A stretch of DNA of 23,795 bases, from NCBI GenBank assembly GCA_003500165.1, contig DNSZ01000282.1:3326-27120 (forward strand), in the 5' to 3' direction. Below the pieces are notes generated by a model. That model was not told the origin of the DNA, ran no database searches, and saw nothing but the letters and a program-made list of their open reading frames with translations. The position numbers were made by a program, and so were the translations under genes. Shown here in pieces: positions 13,636 to 19,739 of the stretch; within the stretch, counting starts at the first letter, position 1, and every line of letters starts with the position of its first letter. The stretch comes from Paracoccaceae bacterium. Lineage in GTDB: Bacteria > Pseudomonadota > Alphaproteobacteria > Rhodobacterales > Rhodobacteraceae.

Positions 13636-14871
13636 TTACCGGGCGGAACGCGGCGCCCCCGGGGCCCCCGGCGCGCTGCGCATCAGCATCAGCGCCAGCC
13701 CCGAACAGGCGGTCGCACTCAGGATCAGCGGCACGATCGTGCCGTCATAGGCCAGCCCGACCGGCACCGCGATCGCCACCGCACCGACGGTCGACGCCGC
13801 GCCGATGATCGAGGCGGCAAGGCCCGCGATATGGCCCCACGGCTCCATCGCCAGCGCGTTGAGATTGCCGAAGGTCAGCCCGACCATGAAGAAGGTCATC
13901 GTCATGTAGATGAAGAACGCCGCGAAATCCCATGGCTGCGGCAGCAGACCGGTCAGCGCCAGTGGCAGCATGATCAGTGCGGCGGCGAACTGGGCCACGA
14001 AGGCCAGCGTCGCCAGCCGCCGCATCCCCAGCGTCATCACCAGCTTGGCGTTGGTGATCGTGGCAAAGCCGGCAAGCAGGGCCAGAAGCATGAACCACAG
14101 GGGAAAGCTGTGCGACCGGTCGAACACCTCGTCGAAGATCTGCGGGGCGCTCGACAGGATGGCGAACATCTGCCCGAAGGCCAGCGTCAGCGCCGCGATA
14201 TAGGTGACGGTGGCACGCGTGCCCAGCACCTCGGCCAGGGCGCCGCGCAGGGCGGCCCATTTCAGCGGGCGGCGCGCCGCGGGTGTCAGCGTTTCGGGCT
14301 GGCGAAGGATGAACCATGTCGCCGAAACGAGTCCGAAGGCCGTGAAGGCCAGAAAGATCGACCGCCATCCGAAACCCCAGATCAGGACCGCGCCGATCGA
14401 TGGCGCGACCGCCGGGATCAGGATGAAGACCATCATGATGAACGACATCACGCGGGCCATGTCGCGCCCGGCATACATGTCGCGCACCATCGCGACGGTG
14501 ACCACACGCGGCGCCGCGGCGCCAAAGCCCTGGACGAAACGGGCGACCAGCAGCGCGATCAGATCGGGTTCGAACGCGCCCCAAAGCGCGGCGGCGGCGT
14601 AAAGCGCAAGGCCCGCCACGATCACCGGCTTGCGCCCGAACGCGTCCGACAGCGGCCCGGCGAAGAAGGTGCCGAAGCCCATGCCGAGAACGAAGCTCGT
14701 GACGATAAGCTGGGCGCGATTGGCGTTCTCGGGCGACAATTCGGCGCCGATCGCCGGCAGCGCCGGCAACATCGCGTCGATGGAAAAGGCGATGGTGGCA
14801 AACAGCACACCGAAAAGCGCGATGGTCTCGCGCATCGGCAGGGGGCGCGGCGCCGCGACGGTGTCAGACAT
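13636..14871 (-). CDS. Bcr/CflA-like MFS efflux transporter
   Basis: A 411-residue major facilitator protein with about twelve hydrophobic segments. The Bcr/CflA drug:H+ antiporter signs are clear: DAMLPALPAIGAEL after helix 1, the loop motif GPLSDAFGRKPV between helices 2 and 3, RFVQGFGAAAPRVVTVAMVRDMY in helix 4, and IPAVAPSIGAVLIWGFGWRSIF in helix 5. The substrate cannot be read; Bcr-type proteins export bicyclomycin, chloramphenicol, sulphonamides or small metabolites. The ATG at 14871 lies within the last codons of the DsbA-like gene (8-bp overlap), so the two are coupled. By position it may belong to the arsenic cluster upstream, but there is no motif for arsenic transport. Confidence 0.9.
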   Translation of the reverse strand: MSDTVAAPRPLPMRETIALFGVLFATIAFSIDAMLPALPAIGAELSPENANRAQLIVTSFVLGMGFGTFFAGPLSDAFGRKPVIVAGLALYAAAALWGAFEPDLIALLVARFVQGFGAAAPRVVTVAMVRDMYAGRDMARVMSFIMMVFILIPAVAPSIGAVLIWGFGWRSIFLAFTAFGLVSATWFILRQPETLTPAARRPLKWAALRGALAEVLGTRATVTYIAALTLAFGQMFAILSSAPQIFDEVFDRSHSFPLWFMLLALLAGFATITNAKLVMTLGMRRLATLAFVAQFAAALIMLPLALTGLLPQPWDFAAFFIYMTMTFFMVGLTFGNLNALAMEPWGHIAGLAASIIGAASTVGAVAIAVPVGLAYDGTIVPLILSATACSGLALMLMRSAPGAPGAPRSAR

Positions 14872-15502
14872 CTTCCCGGCCCGCGATCTCGTCGAGCACC
14901 CTGTCCCATACCCGCTGCGGTTGCGCGCCGGTCAGCACATGGGTGTTGGCCAGGATGAAGGTCGGAACGCCGGTGACCCCGCGGGCCCGGGCATGGGCGT
15001 CGCGGGCGGCGATCTCGGCCCGGTCGGCCGCGCCCGCAAGAAGCCCGGCGATCATGGCGGCGTCGAGCCCGGCCTGCCCGGCGATGGCCGCGAGCGTGGC
15101 GGCATCGCCGATATCGCGCCCCTCGCTGAAATAGGCCCGGAAAAGCCCGGCCACGACGGGGGTTTGCCGCCCCTCGATCCCGGCCCAGTGGATCAGCCGG
15201 TGCGCGTCGAGCGTCTGCGGCGTGCGCGCGATGCGGTCCCATTCGATGGCGAGCCCGGCGGCCTCGGCGGTGCGGGCGATGTTCGCATAGACCTTGAACG
15301 CCGCTTCGGCCCCGCCGAATTTCCGCGTGAGGTATTCGCGGCGATCCATCCCGTCCGGTTCCATGTCGGGGTTCAACCGGAACGGGTGCCATTCGATCGC
15401 GAAGGGGTGGTCCGGATGCGCCTCGAGCGCCCGGTCAAGCCAGGTCTTGCCGATCAGGCACCAGGGACAGATCGGATCGGAGAGGATGTCGAGCTTGACC
15501 AT
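14864..15502 (-). CDS. DsbA family oxidoreductase (FrnE-like)
   Basis: A 212-residue cytoplasmic thioredoxin-fold protein without a signal peptide. The active site is CPWC at residues 12-15 in LDILSDPICPWCLIGK; WHPFRLNPDMEPDG and RKFGG follow, and the late cis-proline loop GVTGVPTFIL is intact. This is the FrnE/2-hydroxychromene-2-carboxylate isomerase-related branch of DsbA, implicated in disulphide exchange and oxidative or metal stress. A glutathione-S-transferase-like isomerase role is also possible within the family. It lies 80 bases after the aquaporin and overlaps the MFS start by 8 bases. Confidence 0.9.
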   Translation of the reverse strand: MVKLDILSDPICPWCLIGKTWLDRALEAHPDHPFAIEWHPFRLNPDMEPDGMDRREYLTRKFGGAEAAFKVYANIARTAEAAGLAIEWDRIARTPQTLDAHRLIHWAGIEGRQTPVVAGLFRAYFSEGRDIGDAATLAAIAGQAGLDAAMIAGLLAGAADRAEIAARDAHARARGVTGVPTFILANTHVLTGAQPQRVWDRVLDEIAGREDV

Positions 15503-15582
15503 GCCCCGTTGTGGACGCCCGCCCGGCGGCGCGCAAGATGCCGCTCGTCCGCCCTGGCGGGCGACCTCGCCGGCGGGCGCGA

Positions 15583-16233
15583 TCAGTCCCTGGCGAAGAC
15601 GGCGCGCGCCACGAAGACGGCAAGCGCCGCGCCGATCAGCTGCATCGCGATATAGGGCGCGACATGGCCGGGATAGATGCCGGCAAAGGTGTCCGACAGG
15701 CCGCGCGCGATGGTGACGGCGGGGTTGGCGAAACTGGTCGAGGCGGTGAACCAGTAGGCCCCGGTGATGTAAAGCCCGACCAGCGCGGGCACCGCCTCGG
15801 GCCGGTAGCGGATACCGCCGAAGATGGTCAGCACCAGCCCGAAGGTCGCCACGATCTCGGCGAACCAGTTGGCGGGCCCGGTGCGCAATTTGGTCGAGGT
15901 CTGCAAGATCGTCAGGTCGAACATCGCATGGGCGATCCAGACGCCGAGGATGCCGGCGGCGATCTGCACCGCGACATAGGCCAGCGCGTCGCGCGTCCCG
16001 ATCTCTCCCCGCAGGCGGAAGCCGAACGTCACCGCCGGGTTGAAATGCGCCCCCGAGACCGGGCCGAAGATGGTGATGATGACGTAAAGGATCGCGCCGG
16101 TGGCGATCGCGTTGGCCAGCAGCGCGACGCCGGTGTTCTCCGGCGACAGTGTCTCGGCCATGATGCCCGACCCGACGACCCCGATCAGCAGGAAGGCCGT
16201 GCCCAGCGCCTCGGCCAGCAATTTCCGCATCAT
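15583..16233 (-). CDS. Aquaporin/MIP channel of the arsenic operon (AqpS-like)
   Basis: A 216-residue six-helix channel with both half-helix motifs: NPA at residues 65-67 (GAHFNPAVTF) and 170-172 (SFANPAVTIARG). The second NPA is followed by Val, not by the Arg that usually completes the aromatic/arginine filter, so the pore is atypical and probably wider. In some rhizobia an aquaporin (AqpS) replaces the arsenite pump in the ars operon, letting arsenite made by ArsC leave down its gradient; the same role is inferred here because the ATG overlaps the arsC stop as ATGA and no ArsB/Acr3 gene is in the window. Start: MMRK, with GGAG about 9 bases upstream. Confidence 0.92.
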   Translation of the reverse strand: MMRKLLAEALGTAFLLIGVVGSGIMAETLSPENTGVALLANAIATGAILYVIITIFGPVSGAHFNPAVTFGFRLRGEIGTRDALAYVAVQIAAGILGVWIAHAMFDLTILQTSTKLRTGPANWFAEIVATFGLVLTIFGGIRYRPEAVPALVGLYITGAYWFTASTSFANPAVTIARGLSDTFAGIYPGHVAPYIAMQLIGAALAVFVARAVFARD

Positions 16234-16712
16234 GGCAAGGCTCCAATCCGGTCGAGTTCGGTTTTCAACGCGCCTGGGTCAAGATCGGCGAAGGGCAGCG
16301 CCAGAAGGGCGTCGGCCCGCCGGGTCAGCACATCCCAGGCGCGTTCGAAGGCGGCGTCGATCTCGGCCTCGGACCCGGTGACAGCGGCCGGATCGTCCAC
16401 CCCCCAATGGCCGCGCAGCGGTGCGCCGGGCCAGATCGGGCAGGTCTCGCCCGCCGCCGCATCGCACACGGTGATCACCAGGTCCATGAGGGGTGCGTCG
16501 GGGGCGGCGAATTCGTCCCAGCTTTTCGAGCGCAGCTGCGACACCGGCAGACCCTTGCGCATGAGCAGGCGCAAGGCGCCGGGGTTGACGGTTCCGGTCG
16601 GGTGGGAGCCTGCCGAGAAGCCGCTTACGCGTCCATCACCGGCCGCGTTGAGGTAGCTTTCGAGCAGGATCGACCGGGCCGAATTGCCGGTGCACAGCAC
16701 CAGGATGTTCAT
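16230..16712 (-). CDS. arsC: Arsenate reductase, low-molecular-weight phosphatase type (stand-alone copy)
   Basis: A 160-residue enzyme reducing arsenate to arsenite. It has the LMW-phosphatase P-loop CTGNSARS (Cys-x5-Arg) at the N terminus (NILVLCTGNSARSILLES), then FSAGSHPTGTVNP, a SKSWDEFAAPDAPLMDLVITVCD segment with a conserved Cys, and CPIWPGAP-HWGVDDPA. It resembles the thioredoxin-linked or glutaredoxin-linked ArsC group with a second catalytic Cys. It is the second arsenate reductase in the operon: its ATG overlaps the stop of the arsR::arsC fusion (ATGA) and its stop overlaps the aquaporin start. GGAG lies seven bases before the start. Confidence 0.92.
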   Translation of the reverse strand: MNILVLCTGNSARSILLESYLNAAGDGRVSGFSAGSHPTGTVNPGALRLLMRKGLPVSQLRSKSWDEFAAPDAPLMDLVITVCDAAAGETCPIWPGAPLRGHWGVDDPAAVTGSEAEIDAAFERAWDVLTRRADALLALPFADLDPGALKTELDRIGALP

Positions 16713-17560
16713 GCGTGTTCTCCGTGCTCTGCCGCCAGCCGATCGACTTGCGACTGCAGCGAGACCCGGTCGAGCGTGTCGAAGGGCAGGGCGGTAAAGG
16801 CGGTCAGCCGGCGATGGAAGGCGCGATAGGTTTCGGCGAAGGCAATCGCCTTTTGCGCATCGGTCCCGGTGGCCTTGACCGGATCGGGCAGCCCCCAATG
16901 GGCGGTGATCGGCTGGCCGGGCCAGGGCGGACATTCCTCGTTCGCGGCCTGATCGCAGACGGTGAAGACGAAATCCATGACCGGCGCATCCGGCGCCTGA
17001 AACGCGTCGACGCCCTTGGGATGCAGACCTTCGGTGGCATGGCCGTTGCGGACGAGCAGTTCGAGCGTGCGCGGATTGATCTGCGGCTGCGGCCGCGTCC
17101 CGGCCGAAAACGCCCGGAACCGCGCGCCGCCAAGATCGCGCAACAGCGCCTCGGCGATGATCGAACGGGCCGAATTGCCCGAGCAGATGAACAGGACGTT
17201 CCAGGGACGGTGATCCATGGCGGGGCTCCCTTCGGGGGCAAGCGCGGCCGCCGTGGCGGTGGCGCACAGATCGGGCCGACCGCGACAGCAATCGGCGGCG
17301 AGATAGTCGATCAGCGCACCGGCGCTGCGCAGATCGATGCGGTAGAGGCGGTGCCGCCCGTCACGCCGCGCGGCGATCAGCCCGGCATCGGCCAGCGCCG
17401 AAAGATAGACCGACAGCGTGTTCGGCTTCAGCCCCAGCGCGGCGGCGATGTCGCCGGCGGCGACGGCCCGCGGCGCGTGCCGGGCCAGAAGCCGGAACAC
17501 CGAAAGGCGACCCGGGTGGCCGAGGGCGGCGAACTGCGTGGCGCGGCGATTCGATTCCAT
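16709..17560 (-). CDS. ArsR repressor fused to an arsenate reductase
   Basis: A 283-residue two-domain protein. Residues ~5-98 are an ArsR/SmtB winged helix (FAALGHPGRLSVFRLLA, DIAAALGLKPNTLSVYLSAL, GLIAARRDGRHRLYRI) ending with Cys91-Cys92 and Cys99 (DCCRGRPDLC), probable As(III) ligands. Residues ~118-283 are an LMW-phosphatase arsenate reductase with the P-loop CSGNSARS (Cys126-Arg132), FSAGTRPQPQINPRTLEL and a MDFVFTVCDQAANEECPPWPG segment. Such fusions are known in alphaproteobacteria. An internal ATG (codon 115, at 17218) sits exactly at the domain junction behind GGGAG, so a free ArsC domain could also be made. The main ATG has no ribosome site; the promoter predicts a leaderless start. 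Confidence 0.93.
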   Translation of the reverse strand: MESNRRATQFAALGHPGRLSVFRLLARHAPRAVAAGDIAAALGLKPNTLSVYLSALADAGLIAARRDGRHRLYRIDLRSAGALIDYLAADCCRGRPDLCATATAAALAPEGSPAMDHRPWNVLFICSGNSARSIIAEALLRDLGGARFRAFSAGTRPQPQINPRTLELLVRNGHATEGLHPKGVDAFQAPDAPVMDFVFTVCDQAANEECPPWPGQPITAHWGLPDPVKATGTDAQKAIAFAETYRAFHRRLTAFTALPFDTLDRVSLQSQVDRLAAEHGEHA

Positions 17561-17595
17561 ATTTCATGAATAGTGGAATAGATATCGGCGCGCAA
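17561..17595 (-). promoter_or_regulatory. Predicted leaderless promoter and operator of the arsenic operon
   Basis: Minus strand TTGCGC (17595-17590), 17-base spacer, TATTCA (17572-17567). The -10 ends six bases before the ATG at 17560, so transcription should begin at or next to the A of the start codon. An 8-bp palindrome TTCATGAA (17563-17570) overlaps the -10 and could be the ArsR site. The region lies right after the patatin stop codon. Confidence 0.5.
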
Positions 17596-17598
17596 GCC

Positions 17599-18630
17599 CT
17601 AGCCGTAAAGATCGTCGAGGCGGATGCTGTCGCGGCTGCCCAGATCACACCAGCAGCGACCGAGAAACGCCTCGGCCGCGGCCCGCCCGGCAGCTTTCAG
17701 CCGGGCGATGACGACCGGGTTGGGCACCGTCTTGGTGGCCACCGACAATTGCCGCATCAGCGCATCGTCGGCGATCATGTGGACATGCAACCCCTTCATC
17801 GCCCCCGGAGCCAGATGCCCGTCGCGCAGCAGCCGCTGCACGAAGGCGATCGCGCGCAGTTCCTTCAACAGTGAAGAATTGAACCCGATCTCGTTGATCC
17901 GGTTCAGGATTTCTGCAGCCGTTGTGGGCGTGCCGGGGCGTTCGATCGGGTTGATGTTCACGATCACCAGATCGTCGGGCAGGTCGGGCCGGAACAACGG
18001 AAACAGCGCCGGGTTGCCGGTATAGCCGCCATCCCAATAGGCATCCCTGATCCCGGTTGCCGGATCGGTGATCTCGATCGCCCGGAACAGCGTCGGCAGA
18101 CAGGCCGAGGCAAGAATCGCGTCGGCGGTGATCTCGGCGCCCGCGAACACCCGCACCTTGCCGGTCCGCACATTGGTCGCGCAGACATGCAGGCTGGGTG
18201 GGCTGGCCGCGCAGACCCGGTCGAAGTCGAACCGCTCGGCGATGCGGCGCAACGGGTTGGGCAGCGGCAGCTGATAGGGGCTGACCATGCGGCTGACCGC
18301 CTCGCCCCATTGATAGGCCGGCGAGGCCTCGATCGCGCGCGAGATGCTGCCGGCATCGGGCCCGGCTGCGGCGAACCAGGCCGACAAGGCGTCGTTCGGG
18401 ATGGCGCCGATCTGTTCCCACAACCAGTCGAGATTGGCCCGCGCCCCGGCGCGCCCGTCGCGGAGCATCCCCGCCTTCAGCGCGGCGGCGTTCAGCGCGC
18501 CGGCCGACGTGGCCGAAATGGCCGCGATATCGAGGCGTTCTTCCTCGAGCAGGCGGTCGAGCGCGCCCCAGGTGAAGGCACCGTGCACGCCGCCGCCCTG
18601 CAAGGCGAGGCTGATGGATCTCAGCGCCAT
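17599..18630 (-). CDS. Patatin-like phospholipase family protein
   Basis: A 343-residue serine lipid hydrolase. Family signatures: oxyanion loop GGGVHG (residues 12-17), nucleophile Ser42 in ATSAG (usual G-T-S-A-G with the first Gly replaced by Ala), and the catalytic Asp200 in WDGG. The substrate is unknown; no signal peptide is present, so it should act in the cytoplasm or at the membrane face. The ATG at 18630 starts the family N terminus ALRSISLALQGGG; upstream codons are Arg/Gly-rich and not conserved. It follows 3-hydroxybutyrate dehydrogenase by 73 bases on the same strand, so a link to polyhydroxybutyrate or lipid turnover is plausible but inferred. Confidence 0.92.
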   Translation of the reverse strand: MALRSISLALQGGGVHGAFTWGALDRLLEEERLDIAAISATSAGALNAAALKAGMLRDGRAGARANLDWLWEQIGAIPNDALSAWFAAAGPDAGSISRAIEASPAYQWGEAVSRMVSPYQLPLPNPLRRIAERFDFDRVCAASPPSLHVCATNVRTGKVRVFAGAEITADAILASACLPTLFRAIEITDPATGIRDAYWDGGYTGNPALFPLFRPDLPDDLVIVNINPIERPGTPTTAAEILNRINEIGFNSSLLKELRAIAFVQRLLRDGHLAPGAMKGLHVHMIADDALMRQLSVATKTVPNPVVIARLKAAGRAAAEAFLGRCWCDLGSRDSIRLDDLYG

Positions 18631-18703
18631 CGGCCGCCCCGGCCTGCCGGCCGGGCCACGCCCGGGCTGGTCGGGGACCGCCGGGTTGGCGCGCCGGCGG
18701 CGG

Positions 18704-19477
18704 TCACAGCGCCGTCCACCCCCCATCGACCGAAATCGTTGTGCCGGTGATCTGCTCGGCCGCGTCCGAGCACAGGAACACCGCCGTGCCGCCCAACTGC
18801 TCGACCGTCGCGAAGCCCTTCGATGGCTGCCGGGCCAGCATCACCTGGCGGATCACCGTTTCGCGATCCATGTCGTATTCCGCCATGGTGTCGGGGATCT
18901 GCGCCTCAACCATCGGGGTCAGCACATAGCCCGGGCAGATCGCGTTGCAGGTGATCGGCTCTTCCGCGGTCTCGAGCGCGGTCACCCTGGTCAGGCCGAC
19001 GACGCCATGCTTGGCCGCGACATAGGCTGCCTTGAACGGCGAGGCGGTCAGCCCATGGGCCGAGGCGACATTGATCACCCGGCCCCAGCCGGCCGCCCGC
19101 ATGCCGGGCAGGGCGGCCGCGGTGGTGTGAAAGGCCGAGGACAGGTTGATCGCCAGGATCGCGTCCCATTTGGCGGTGGGAAACTCGGCGATCGGGGCCA
19201 CGTGCTGGATGCCGGCATTGTTGACCAGGATATCGACGCGCCCGGCCTTGGCGATCAGCGCGCGGCAGTCTTCGGGCTTCGACATGTCGGCCGCGATGTA
19301 GCGGGCCGTCACCCCGGTCGCATCGGCGATGGCGCGCGCCAGCAGGTGATCCTGCTCCGAATCGGTGAAGGAGTTGATGACGACATCGGCCCCGGCCTTG
19401 GCCAGTTCCACGGCGATGCCATGCCCGATGCCCGAATTCGAGCCGGTGATGACGGCGGTCTTGCCCTCTAGCGACAT
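18704..19477 (-). CDS. bdhA: D-3-hydroxybutyrate dehydrogenase
   Basis: A 257-residue short-chain dehydrogenase oxidising 3-hydroxybutyrate to acetoacetate with NAD+. Cofactor loop TGSNSGIGHG (residues 11-20), NNAGIQHVAPIAEFP, the NVASAHGLTASPFKAAYVAAKHG segment carrying the catalytic Ser, Tyr152 and Lys156, and CNAICPGYVLTPMVEAQIP are all hallmarks of bacterial 3-hydroxybutyrate dehydrogenases rather than generic SDRs. The length matches the family. The ATG at 19477 follows AAAGGGGAC. It acts downstream of polyhydroxybutyrate depolymerisation and produces acetoacetate, which is also the end product of the homogentisate operon in this window. The patatin gene is probably co-transcribed. Confidence 0.93.
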   Translation of the reverse strand: MSLEGKTAVITGSNSGIGHGIAVELAKAGADVVINSFTDSEQDHLLARAIADATGVTARYIAADMSKPEDCRALIAKAGRVDILVNNAGIQHVAPIAEFPTAKWDAILAINLSSAFHTTAAALPGMRAAGWGRVINVASAHGLTASPFKAAYVAAKHGVVGLTRVTALETAEEPITCNAICPGYVLTPMVEAQIPDTMAEYDMDRETVIRQVMLARQPSKGFATVEQLGGTAVFLCSDAAEQITGTTISVDGGWTAL

Positions 19478-19561
19478 GGTGGTGTCCCCTTTGACTGCGG
19501 ATTTGCCCGCTCTTCTAGCCCGCAAGCCCGGCGCGGGAAACGCCCGCGCGCCACGTTCGGA

Positions 19562-19641
19562 CAAGAAAAAAGCGCCCGCACAAGGCGGGCGCTGAAGTCG
19601 TTGAGGCAGGTTTCATACAGGCAAGAAACCTATCGAGCAGT
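19562..19641 (-). ncRNA. Candidate small RNA, about 80 nt
   Basis: On the minus strand a promoter (TTGGCG-17-TATGTA, 19676-19648) predicts a start near 19641. The RNA would have about 10 unpaired bases (ACUGCUCGAU), a hairpin of 7 bp with a 10-base loop (AGGUUUC and GAAACCU, 19631-19608), a 14-base linker (GCCUCAACGACUUC), and then a classical Rho-independent terminator (19593-19566). The terminator is oriented so that it can only serve a minus-strand transcript starting in this gap, yet no plausible protein gene lies there. It sits between divergent bdhA and the peptide-binding protein gene. Family not recognised; no CUCCUCCC motif typical of CcsR RNAs is present. Confidence 0.62.
19566..19593 (-). 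terminator. Rho-independent terminator of the candidate small RNA
   Basis: On the minus strand a 9-bp stem AGCGCCCGC-CUUGU-GCGGGCGCU followed by a run of U (plus strand A at 19566-19571). The strongest intrinsic terminator in the window. Confidence 0.8.
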
Positions 19642-19647
19642 GAGGTA

Positions 19648-19676
19648 TACATAGCCGATCTCACCGGTAACGCCAA
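19648..19676 (-). promoter_or_regulatory. Predicted promoter of the candidate small RNA
   Basis: TTGGCG at 19676-19671, TATGTA at 19653-19648, spacing 17 bases, minus strand. The distance to the terminator fits an RNA of about 80 nt. Confidence 0.5.
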
Positions 19677-19685
19677 GTTAAAAGT

Positions 19686-19714
19686 TTGAAAAACCCGCAT
19701 CACCTGCCTAGCCT
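19686..19714 (+). promoter_or_regulatory. Predicted promoter of the peptide-binding protein gene
   Basis: TTGAAA (19686-19691) and TAGCCT (19709-19714) with 17-base spacing; start near 19721, 19 bases before the chosen ATG. It is back-to-back with the small-RNA promoter; the two -35 boxes are only nine bases apart. Confidence 0.5.
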
Positions 19715-19739
19715 GTCGCAAACGACCCGGGAGATGTCG

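Noticed and set aside
13060..14958. Plus-strand open frame of 632 codons across bufB, bufA and the MFS gene
   Set aside because: Opposes three genes with clear family motifs; charged Arg/Gln/His-rich translation typical of antisense GC-rich frames.
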